A stretch of DNA of 6,090 bases from Myxococcota bacterium. GTDB taxonomy: Bacteria; Myxococcota_A; Polyangia; HGW-17; JAJRWW01. The notes under the pieces are model-generated. The model worked only from the letters and a program-made list of their open reading frames with translations. It made no database searches and had not been told where the DNA came from. Of the stretch, positions 1 to 5,445 are shown piece by piece (positions within the stretch are counted from its first letter, which is position 1; every line of letters starts with the position of its first letter). The DNA lies in assembly GCA_024276595.1 (NCBI GenBank), contig JAJRWW010000008.1, positions 1-6,090 on the forward strand, read 5' to 3'. The translations under genes were made by a program, and so were the position numbers.

Positions 1-5
1 GGTAT

Positions 6-29
6 CTTTGGCCATGAGCCCGGCCAAAG
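6..29. repeat. Perfect 8-bp inverted repeat upstream of the PLP enzyme gene
   Basis: The arms CTTTGGCC (6-13) and GGCCAAAG (22-29) are exact reverse complements around an 8-nt loop. The element lies about 30 bp upstream of the likely promoter of the next gene. No T-run follows on either strand, so a classical intrinsic terminator is not supported. It could be the terminator remnant of a gene to the left, or an operator. The window starts too close to it to decide. Confidence 0.4.
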
Positions 30-57
30 GGCTGGCGAGATCCCCGCCTTCTGATTG

Positions 58-66
58 TGGTATACA
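58..66 (+). promoter_or_regulatory. Candidate extended -10 promoter for the PLP enzyme gene
   Basis: TGG-TATACA (TG at 58-59, hexamer 61-66) matches an extended -10 element, with five of six bases of TATAAT. No good -35 hexamer lies 16-18 bp upstream, which is tolerated for extended -10 promoters. Transcription would start near 73, giving a leader of about 27 nt before the ATG at 100. This is pattern matching only. Confidence 0.4.
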
Positions 67-99
67 TCCCCTGACGCTCTTTTCATTCGCGAGGAACAT

Positions 100-1773
100 A
101 TGCAGATACCCCCGCAGGGACTCGGCAGGGAGGATGTCTTCCGCTCGCTGGAGGATTTCGCTGGCTCGGACTACGACTGGCGCAGCGGCAAGTGCTACGC
201 CTACACCTTTGACGCTGGCGAGCGGGCCGAGAGGGTGGCCAAGGACGCCTTCATGGCCTTCATGTACAAGAACGCCCTGGATCCCACGTTCTTCCCCAGT
301 GTGTTGGAGCTGGAGAACCGGGTGGTGGCCATGGCGGCCGCTCACCTGGGGGGGGATGCCCAGACTGCGGGCACATTCACCAGCGGCGGGACAGAGTCCA
401 TCATGCTCGCGGTGAAGACCGCCAGGGACTACTTCCGTCACCGCCGCCCTGACATCGAGCGGCCAGAGATGATCCTGCCCGTGACGGCCCACGCAGCGTT
501 TCACAAGGCGGCCCACTACCTGGACGTCAAGGTGGTCCCCGCCCGGGTGAACCCGGAGACCTTCCGGGTGGACCCGGAGACGGTTCGGGGCCTGATCTCC
601 CCCAGCACAATCCTGCTGGTGGGCTCTGCCTCCTGCTACGCCTATGGCACGGTGGACCCCATCCCCGAGCTGGGGCAGGTGGCGCTGGACCACGGGCTGC
701 TCCTGCACGTGGACGCCTGCATAGGCGGGTTCCTCCTGCCCTTCTTCAAGGAGCTGGGGGTGGATGTCCCCGACTTCGACCTCTCGGTGGATGGAGTTAC
801 CTCCATCTCCATGGACCTGCACAAGTACGCGTACGCCCCCAAGGGGGCGTCGGTGGTGCTCTACCGCAACGCCGAGCTGAGGCGACACCAGATATTTGCC
901 TGCGCCGCCTGGACCGGCTACACCATCGTGAACACCAGCGTCCAGTCCACCAAGGGCGCTGGACCCATGGCAGGCGCCTGGGCGGTGATGAGCTTCATTG
1001 GGCGTGATGGCTACAGGGAGATAGCCCGAGCCCTGCTGGATGCCACCCGAAGGCTCAAGCAGGGCATCGCCGAGATTCCTCAGCTTCGGCTCCTGGGCGA
1101 CTCGGAGATGCCGCTCATCGCCTTCACTTCCGATGAGGTCAACGTCTTCCACGTAATCGACGCCATGAGCTCCAGGGGTTGGCACATCCAGCCACAGCTC
1201 AGGCTCGACGACTACCGCGAGTGTATTCACCTGTCGGTGAACCCCAGCAACACCGAGCACACCGAGGCCATGCTGCGCGATCTTCGGGAAGTGTGCGCCA
1301 AGGTGAAGGCTCCCAGGGGCAGCAAGCTGGCCAGCGCCGTGTCCGCGACCTTCGGGCGGCTGGATCCCGACCGCCTGAACGACGCCATCTTCAACAAGAT
1401 GATCGGCATGGCGGGAATGAAGGGCGTGGGCGTGCCGGAGAAGATGGCCGACATCAACGACATCATGAACGTGCTTCCTCCCAGGCTGTCGGAGCGGCTG
1501 CTCATCGAGTTCGTCAACCGCCTGTTCGTGCAGCCGGGTGGAGACGACGCACTGGATCCGCCCCGGCGCCGGATCCGGCTCCCACAGGGCCCCCCGGCCC
1601 ACGTGGGCGATCTGGGTTCTGGCTCTGGCCCTGGCCCTGGCCCTGGCCCTGGCAGGAGCAGCAGCACGGATGCCGTGCTCGCTCGGCTCCCAGGGTTGGC
1701 CGGAGCTGCACTGGACGCTGCCAGGCGCATTCGCGACCGCCTGGTGGATCTGGGGCTTCCCATCCCGCGATAG
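100..1773 (+). CDS. PLP-dependent lyase/decarboxylase, sphingosine-1-phosphate lyase-like
   Basis: 557 residues. This is a fold-type I PLP enzyme of the group II decarboxylase family, closest in motif content to sphingosine/sphinganine-1-phosphate lyases, which cleave the phosphorylated long-chain base to an aldehyde and phosphoethanolamine. Visible motifs are TSGGTES (94-100, phosphate-binding loop), HAAFHKAAHY from H131 (H131 is the likely ring-stacking His), HVDACIGGF with D205 (pyridine-nitrogen Asp), and DLHKYAYAPKG with K242 as the Schiff-base lysine. All have close counterparts in eukaryotic and bacterial S1P lyases. There is no N-terminal membrane segment, so a cytosolic enzyme is expected. 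The ATG at 100 is chosen because GAGGA lies at 91-95; a TTG at 55 has no such site. After about residue 495 the sequence leaves the family: a Ser/Pro-Gly repeat linker (507-518) and a short amphipathic helix finish the protein. The exact substrate is uncertain; an amino-acid decarboxylase is the alternative. Confidence 0.85.
   Translation: MQIPPQGLGREDVFRSLEDFAGSDYDWRSGKCYAYTFDAGERAERVAKDAFMAFMYKNALDPTFFPSVLELENRVVAMAAAHLGGDAQTAGTFTSGGTESIMLAVKTARDYFRHRRPDIERPEMILPVTAHAAFHKAAHYLDVKVVPARVNPETFRVDPETVRGLISPSTILLVGSASCYAYGTVDPIPELGQVALDHGLLLHVDACIGGFLLPFFKELGVDVPDFDLSVDGVTSISMDLHKYAYAPKGASVVLYRNAELRRHQIFACAAWTGYTIVNTSVQSTKGAGPMAGAWAVMSFIGRDGYREIARALLDATRRLKQGIAEIPQLRLLGDSEMPLIAFTSDEVNVFHVIDAMSSRGWHIQPQLRLDDYRECIHLSVNPSNTEHTEAMLRDLREVCAKVKAPRGSKLASAVSATFGRLDPDRLNDAIFNKMIGMAGMKGVGVPEKMADINDIMNVLPPRLSERLLIEFVNRLFVQPGGDDALDPPRRRIRLPQGPPAHVGDLGSGSGPGPGPGPGRSSSTDAVLARLPGLAGAALDAARRIRDRLVDLGLPIPR
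1618..1653 (+). repeat. Hexanucleotide tandem repeat (YCTGGC)6 inside the PLP enzyme gene
   Basis: Two TCTGGC units (1618-1629) are followed by four CCTGGC units (1630-1653), an uninterrupted 36-bp array. In the annotated frame it encodes alternating Ser-Gly then Pro-Gly (residues 507-518), a flexible linker. In the +2 frame the same bases read as alternating Leu-Ala. Because the unit is a multiple of three, copy-number change would alter linker length without shifting the frame. Confidence 0.9.
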
Positions 1774-1800
1774 CCCCTGCGACCCCTCTCCCGCAGGCTG

Positions 1801-1829
1801 TGGACTTTGCTCCCAGCGGAGCCTAGACT
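1801..1829 (+). promoter_or_regulatory. Candidate sigma-70-type promoter for the HAD hydrolase gene
   Basis: TGGACT (1801-1806) and TAGACT (1824-1829) are separated by 17 bp and match the -35 and -10 consensus at four of six bases each. Transcription would begin near 1836, leaving a leader of only about 15 nt that just contains the ribosome binding site at 1836-1842. The short leader is a reason for caution. Readthrough from the upstream gene is the alternative. Confidence 0.35.
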
Positions 1830-1850
1830 GCCGCCAAAGGAGACGCGCCC

Positions 1851-2636
1851 ATGAATGACGACCCAGCGGCTGGCCGCGACCCAGGCAGTGCTGCGGATCC
1901 CGCGGCCAGCAAGAGCCCCGACGCCGGCGTCGAGATCCCGCCTTTCGACGTCGCTCTTTTCGACGCCGGCATGACCCTCATCCACCCGGTACGGACGGTG
2001 GAGTCCATCTACGTCGGCCTTGCCAGGAGATCGGGAGTGCCCCTGGAGGAGCTGCTGCTCCAGGTGCGACGTCGCTTTCGGGACCTCTTCGAGCGGGAGC
2101 GGCGGGTCATGGCCGAGGGGCTGGACGGGTTTCGCTGGTCCGATGAGCAGGATCGTGCCTTCTGGCGTCGCCTTTGCTTCGCGGTTGCCGAGTCCATTCC
2201 CGCCCTGACCGACGATCCCCAGGCCTGGTACGAGCAGCTCTACGCCCATTTCGGCCAGGTGAGCACCTGGCAGCCCTTTGGAGACGCCCTCCAGACCCTG
2301 CGGAGCCTCCGTTCGCGAGGGGTCAAGCTGGCGGTGGTCTCCAACTGGGACAGCCGCCTGGAGGGGATCCTGGAGGGTCTGGGCATTGCTCCACTCGTGG
2401 ACGCGGTGCTCATCTCGGCGGTGTGCGGCCATCGCAAGCCGGGGAGCCGGATCTTCGAGCTGGCCCTGGAACGAATGGAGGCACGGCCGGAGACCACGAT
2501 CATGGTCGGTGACAGCCTCACCGACGACATCCGAGGCGCCGATGGGGTGGGCCTGACCGGCGTCCTCCTGCACCGCTCGTCCACGTCTCCCCCAGAGGGG
2601 GTCCTTTCGATTCGAGCCCTGGCCGAGCTGCTGTGA
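1851..2636 (+). CDS. HAD-superfamily hydrolase, REG-2-like (HAD-IA)
   Basis: 261 residues, probably a cytosolic phosphatase or related hydrolase acting through an aspartyl-phosphate-type intermediate. Motif I is VALFDAGMT with nucleophile D38. The usual second Asp of DxD, the general acid of most HAD phosphatases, is Gly40. Motif II is VVSNWDSRL (S164), a form typical of REG-2-like HAD-IA proteins. The motif III lysine is K196 in CGHRKPGSRIFELAL, and motif IV is IMVGDSLTDDIRGA (D221, D225, D226). A helical cap fills residues 50-140. The first 30 residues are Ala/Asp/Pro-rich and look disordered. The start is well supported: AAAGGAG at 1836-1842 lies 8 nt before the ATG. The gene follows the PLP enzyme by 77 bp and precedes the cyclase by 64 bp. 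Substrate unknown; the Gly40 substitution leaves phosphatase, dehalogenase-like or non-catalytic roles open. Confidence 0.88.
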   Translation: MNDDPAAGRDPGSAADPAASKSPDAGVEIPPFDVALFDAGMTLIHPVRTVESIYVGLARRSGVPLEELLLQVRRRFRDLFERERRVMAEGLDGFRWSDEQDRAFWRRLCFAVAESIPALTDDPQAWYEQLYAHFGQVSTWQPFGDALQTLRSLRSRGVKLAVVSNWDSRLEGILEGLGIAPLVDAVLISAVCGHRKPGSRIFELALERMEARPETTIMVGDSLTDDIRGADGVGLTGVLLHRSSTSPPEGVLSIRALAELL

Positions 2637-2666
2637 TTGACCCCTCTCGTGGCCCGGTGGTACCTT
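2637..2666 (+). promoter_or_regulatory. Candidate promoter for the FHA-GGDEF gene
   Basis: TTGACC (2637-2642, five of six to TTGACA) starts immediately after the HAD stop codon. It is followed 18 bp later by TACCTT (2661-2666), which keeps the three most conserved -10 bases and has an extended TGG at 2658-2660. Transcription would start near 2673, about 28 nt before the ATG. This suggests the cyclase can be expressed independently of the upstream genes. Confidence 0.45.
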
Positions 2667-2700
2667 CGCCGCCAGACGGCTCGACGGGGCGGCCCACACC

Positions 2701-3606
2701 ATGAGCAATCGAGACAAGTGGCAGATCAAGACGGTGCAGCGGGAGCCCCTTTCGCCCCCAGAGCCATCGGGAGCGACCCCACGGCGCATCGCCTTCTTGA
2801 CGGTGATAAGAGGTGGCAAGCGGGACCTGGGGCGAAACGTGGTGGTGGATCGGCCGATTGTCATTGGACGGGCCGAGGACGCCGACCTGCCCCTTCAGGA
2901 TCTTGTCGTGTCCTGGCGCCACGCCAGGGTGCTTCCCAGGGGCCGGCACCACGTTCTGGAGGACCTGGGCTCCACCAACGGCACCCACGTGGATGGAGGG
3001 CTCATCACGGCTCCCTGGAACCTGCGGGAGGGGGAGAAGATCTTCGTGGGCGACACGGTGGTGCGCTTCTCCATGGCCGACGAGATGGACCTGGGCTTTC
3101 ACGACATGGTCTCCCAGCTCGTCTCCACAGACCCTTTGACCGGCCTGGAGTCCAAGCGCAGCTTCGACGACGCCCTCGACTACGCGCTGGAAGCGGCGCG
3201 CGCCAACGGCCTCACCCTCTCCATCTTGATGATGGACATGGACGGGGTGAAGACCATCAACGACACCCACGGGCACCTGTTCGGCGCTCACTGTATCGGT
3301 GAGACGGGGCGGTTGATCGCGCGGGTGCTCGGCTCGCGCGGGCAGGCCTGTCGCTTCGGTGGAGACGAGTTCACTGCGTTCTTGCCGGGGATCCTCAAGC
3401 GGGATGCGGTCGAGGTCGGGGAGGAGATCCGGGGAGCCCTGGAGGGGGCCGGGCTCTCAAAGGACGGGATCGCGCTGCGACCCACCATCAGCATCGGGGT
3501 TGCGTCCTTCCCAGAGGACGGGGGGAAGCTGCTGGAGCTGATTGCGGCGGCCGACCGGGCCCTCTACAGGGCCAAGGCGGCCGGCCGCAACCGCGTCTCG
3601 GTGTAG
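2701..3606 (+). CDS. FHA domain-GGDEF diguanylate cyclase
   Basis: 301 residues, a soluble two-domain signalling protein. The N-terminal FHA domain (about 30-130), a phosphothreonine-binding fold, shows the conserved GR (56-57), S71, H74 and STNGT (91-95). The C-terminal GGDEF domain (about 141-301) makes c-di-GMP from two GTP. It begins with DPLTGL (144-149), has the metal-binding D179 and D181 followed by K184, N187 and D188, and carries an intact GGDEF at 220-224, so activity is expected. The RxxD inhibitory site normally found just upstream of GGDEF is absent: the aligned residues read GSRG. There is no membrane segment or receiver domain, so input probably comes from a Ser/Thr kinase target recognised by the FHA domain (inference). 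The ATG is the first start after the promoter; only a weak GGGGCGG (2686-2692) precedes it. The gene converges on the next one with a 15-bp gap. Confidence 0.93.
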   Translation: MSNRDKWQIKTVQREPLSPPEPSGATPRRIAFLTVIRGGKRDLGRNVVVDRPIVIGRAEDADLPLQDLVVSWRHARVLPRGRHHVLEDLGSTNGTHVDGGLITAPWNLREGEKIFVGDTVVRFSMADEMDLGFHDMVSQLVSTDPLTGLESKRSFDDALDYALEAARANGLTLSILMMDMDGVKTINDTHGHLFGAHCIGETGRLIARVLGSRGQACRFGGDEFTAFLPGILKRDAVEVGEEIRGALEGAGLSKDGIALRPTISIGVASFPEDGGKLLELIAAADRALYRAKAAGRNRVSV

Positions 3607-3617
3607 CCCGCGGCCGG
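3581..3617. terminator. Inverted repeat between convergent genes, possible two-way terminator
   Basis: CCGGCCGC (3581-3588) and GCGGCCGG (3610-3617) are exact reverse complements flanking a 21-nt loop that contains the cyclase stop codon. They lie at the junction of the two convergent genes, where a two-way terminator would be useful. There is no T-tract on either side and the loop is long, so function as an intrinsic terminator is doubtful. In such GC-rich coding sequence a chance match is possible. Confidence 0.3.
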
Positions 3618-3621
3618 TCGC

Positions 3622-4899
3622 TCAGACGTGCTTCTTGAGGGCCTTGGCGACGTAGGTGTGCGGATGCTCCGTTTCCTTGCCCTTGTAGGCCCTCAGGAGA
3701 GCCTTGAAGAACTTCTTCTTGGCGCCGAGCTTTGCTGCCGTCTCCACCAGGTAGGTGCGGACCATCCAGCCAGCCTTGGAGTCCTTGATGACCGCGCCGA
3801 TGGCCTTGATGAGATCCTTCTTCTTGTACCAGGAGGCCTTCTTGGCCCACTCCTTGTAGCTCTTTGTGCCCTCCTTGTAGAGGCCGTGGAACATGCTGGC
3901 GATGCCCCAGGGCGGGCGCTTGTCAGTGCGCCCCCTCTGCTTGAGGAGCTTCAAGGTGAGCCTGTAGGCCTTCTTGCTCGGCTTCTTGGGGTGGAAGGGA
4001 TAGCGGGTCCACATATGGATGACGCCCTTGAAGCAGTAGTAGTACAGGTTGGGATCGGTCCTCTTGTTGAGGGTGAGCTTCTTGAGGGTGGGCAGCACCG
4101 ACTCGTCATCCAGCTTGCCGGCTCCCTCGCAGGCGGCCCGCTGGATCTTCTTGCTCTCGTCCTTCTTGATGACCGCCAGCATGGCCTTGGCGGCACCCTT
4201 GGTGTCTCGTCCCCAGGCCGCGAGGCTCCAGACTGCGCGCAGCCTGACCGCCTCGTTGGGATGCTTGAGGTTTGCGATGATGAACTTGCCCACCTGGGGG
4301 TGCTTTTTTTGGTTCGAGCTCATGGCGTCGAGCATGTGTCGGAGCACCGCGATGTTCTTCTCGGCCTTGCCCACCTCGATGATCGCGTTGACGTTGGCCT
4401 CCTTCATGCCGCCTGCCCAGGCGGAGCTCAACATGCTCACCGCCCTGTAGCGCAGGGAGGGGGACTTGCTCTTGAGCAGCTCGAGGCCCCACTTGGACTG
4501 CCACTTGTAGAAGTCCTTGATGTCCAGCTTCTTCTCTTTGCGGGCCTTCTGCAGGGCCAGGTAGGCAGGGCACTTGTAGTCCCAGCTATACTTTTTGAAG
4601 CTGCAGGTGGCCAGGGCCAGCACCAGGCGCTTGTACTCGGGCTTCTTCAGCTTGGGCTTCTTTCCCTTGGCGAGCTTGTCCTTCTTGTTGGCCTTCTTCA
4701 GGTTTCTTTTGACCCTCTTGAGCTTCTTTTTCAGCTTCTTGAGCTTCTTGTTTGCCTTTCCGGACTTGAGGGCGACCATGCCCGCCTTGGCTCGCTTGGA
4801 CTTGCTCTTCTTGCCCTTCTTCTTGCAGCCGGCTGCCGAAAGACCCAGCGCAAGAGCCAGGACCAGCGCCATGTACATGGAGTGTTTGATTGCACGCAT
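3622..4899 (-). CDS. Lysine-rich lipoprotein with HEAT-like repeats
   Basis: 425 residues, not recognised as a named family. The N-terminus is a lipoprotein signal (MRAIKH, hydrophobic MALVLALALGLSAAG, then Cys25). The +2 residue is Lys, not the Asp that causes inner-membrane retention in E. coli, so outer-membrane placement is likely. After the Cys comes a strikingly basic stretch (26-91) with 31 Lys and 4 Arg in 66 residues, followed by C99 and C110, a possible disulfide pair. Residues about 139-276 form repeated helix pairs resembling HEAT repeats (for example LRYRAVSMLSSAW, VRLRAVWSLAAWG, IQRAACEGAGKL), a scaffold usually used for protein binding. The C-terminal third is Lys/Trp/Tyr-rich. 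The start at 4899 is preferred over the ATG at 4911 because AAGGA (4911-4915) lies 11 nt upstream of it but overlaps the earlier one. Lysines are mostly AAG, in keeping with high GC. A binding role for anionic polymers is speculation. Confidence 0.85.
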   Translation of the reverse strand: MRAIKHSMYMALVLALALGLSAAGCKKKGKKSKSKRAKAGMVALKSGKANKKLKKLKKKLKRVKRNLKKANKKDKLAKGKKPKLKKPEYKRLVLALATCSFKKYSWDYKCPAYLALQKARKEKKLDIKDFYKWQSKWGLELLKSKSPSLRYRAVSMLSSAWAGGMKEANVNAIIEVGKAEKNIAVLRHMLDAMSSNQKKHPQVGKFIIANLKHPNEAVRLRAVWSLAAWGRDTKGAAKAMLAVIKKDESKKIQRAACEGAGKLDDESVLPTLKKLTLNKRTDPNLYYYCFKGVIHMWTRYPFHPKKPSKKAYRLTLKLLKQRGRTDKRPPWGIASMFHGLYKEGTKSYKEWAKKASWYKKKDLIKAIGAVIKDSKAGWMVRTYLVETAAKLGAKKKFFKALLRAYKGKETEHPHTYVAKALKKHV

Positions 4900-4945
4900 C
4901 GGTTTTTGCATCCTTGTGGTTGGTGACTTGGGTTACGAAAATGTG

Positions 4946-4973
4946 CTTATCATTCGGCGCTGATTCCAGTCAA
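4946..4973 (-). promoter_or_regulatory. Candidate promoter for the lysine-rich lipoprotein
   Basis: On the minus strand TTGACT (complement of 4968-4973, five of six to consensus) is separated by 16 bp from GATAAG (complement of 4946-4951, four of six to TATAAT). Transcription would begin near 4939, giving a leader of about 40 nt that contains the AAGGA ribosome site at 4911-4915. The surrounding 4900-5000 stretch is noticeably more AT-rich than the rest of the window, as expected for a promoter region. Confidence 0.5.
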
Positions 4974-5062
4974 GGATGTTTTTCCTCGAAACAGGATGCC
5001 TTTGCCCGGGTGCGGGCGCTGCCGGCGCTGGTCGTGCACCGGGTCCGCGCGCTGGGCGACAC

Positions 5063-5431
5063 TCATGTGGCCAGGGCGCGCCTCTCGGCGTCGAGGGTGA
5101 ACCCCACGCCCAAGACCTCGTGCACGGCGCCCACGGCCAGGAAGGCGGCGGGATCCACGTCGTGGATCAGCCGCTCGAGCCGGGCCAGCTCTCCGCGGGA
5201 GATGACCGCGTATGGCACCTGCTTGGGCTCTCCGGAGAAGCCTCCGTGGGCGGTGAGGCTGGTGACGCCGCGGTGCATCTGGCCCAGCACGCGCTCTCCC
5301 AGCAGGGAGACCAGGTGACTTGATCCGTTCCCCCCTGCCACCGCGGGGAGCGGGCTCCCTGCATCCTCACCTGCCACCGCGGGGAGTGTGTTGTCAGCCT
5401 GGTTGACCGGGGCGGCCGGGGTGAGCATCAT
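5063..5431 (-). CDS. Small stand-alone DUF2179 domain protein
   Basis: 122 residues. Residues 54-111 match the DUF2179 pattern: RGVTSL, then GGFSGEPKQVPYAVISRGEL, a helix, VDPAAFLAV, and EVLGVGF at 105-111. This domain is best known as the cytosolic C-terminal part of YitT-type membrane proteins. Here there is no membrane segment in the ORF, and the bases upstream contain an in-frame TAG directly before the first ATG and nothing hydrophobic beyond it, so it is a free-standing domain. Residues 1-39 are Ala/Gly/Pro-rich, carry a duplicated LPAVAG (16-21, 28-33) and look disordered. The start is uncertain: two adjacent ATG codons (5431, 5428) have only a weak GGGTGA 10 nt upstream, and a GTG near residue 31 is possible. 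It lies 163 bp upstream of the lysine-rich lipoprotein gene on the same strand. Biochemical role unknown. Confidence 0.75.
   Translation of the reverse strand: MMLTPAAPVNQADNTLPAVAGEDAGSPLPAVAGGNGSSHLVSLLGERVLGQMHRGVTSLTAHGGFSGEPKQVPYAVISRGELARLERLIHDVDPAAFLAVGAVHEVLGVGFTLDAERRALAT
5334..5386. repeat. 17-bp direct repeat with 36-bp period in the DUF2179 gene
   Basis: CCTGCCACCGCGGGGAG occurs at 5334-5350 and identically at 5370-5386. The 36-bp offset equals 12 codons, so the duplication is in frame and yields LPAVAG twice in the N-terminal tail of the minus-strand protein. Bases between the copies have diverged. The repeat may be a decayed tandem duplication or a dispersed element inserted into coding sequence. 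Confidence 0.8.
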
Positions 5432-5445
5432 CTAGTGATGATCAC
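5427..5445. promoter_or_regulatory. Overlapping dyads at the divergent start codons, possible operator
   Basis: ATCATC (5427-5432) and GATGAT (5437-5442) form a 6-bp dyad with a 4-nt centre. GTGAT and ATCAC (5435-5445) form a second, hyphenated palindrome overlapping it. Both cover the facing start codons of the DUF2179 gene and the lipoprotein gene. A shared operator is possible, but part of the symmetry simply arises from two facing pairs of ATG-like codons. Confidence 0.25.

Noticed and set aside
1538..1858. Small plus-strand frame with a Leu-Ala hydrophobic segment that could look like a signal peptide
   Set aside because: Not called as a gene: there is no good ribosome site at its start and the hydrophobic run comes purely from the hexanucleotide repeat. 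It is kept only as an alternative reading of the PLP enzyme tail.
2589..2601. CCCCC-AGA-GGGGG hairpin near the end of the HAD gene
   Set aside because: It lies inside the coding region with only a 5-bp stem and no T-tract, so it is weak evidence for a terminator.
1227..2864. 545-residue open frame on the minus strand
   Set aside because: It spans the ends of two well-supported plus-strand genes and most of a third gene's start, has no family motif and has a composition typical of antisense reading in GC-rich DNA.
2518..3291. 257-residue minus-strand open frame over the FHA-GGDEF gene
   Set aside because: It is opposite the conserved FHA and GGDEF motifs and has no recognisable domain of its own.
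4700..4760. Repeated AGCTTCTT units suggestive of a tandem repeat
   Set aside because: They are a consequence of Lys-Lys-Leu codons (AAG AAG CTC/CTG) in the basic segment and have no regular period.
3628..4926. 432-residue open frame on the plus strand, fully antisense to the lysine-rich lipoprotein gene
   Set aside because: It is in register with the real codons, so AAG lysines become CTT leucines. Its Leu-rich composition and openness follow from that bias, and it shows no recognisable domain, whereas the minus-strand frame has a signal peptide, lipobox and HEAT-like pattern.
4985..5060. Short GC hairpins downstream of the DUF2179 stop codon, possible terminator
   Set aside because: The best stem (GCCCG/CGGGC) is only 5 bp and lacks a U-tract in the direction of transcription.
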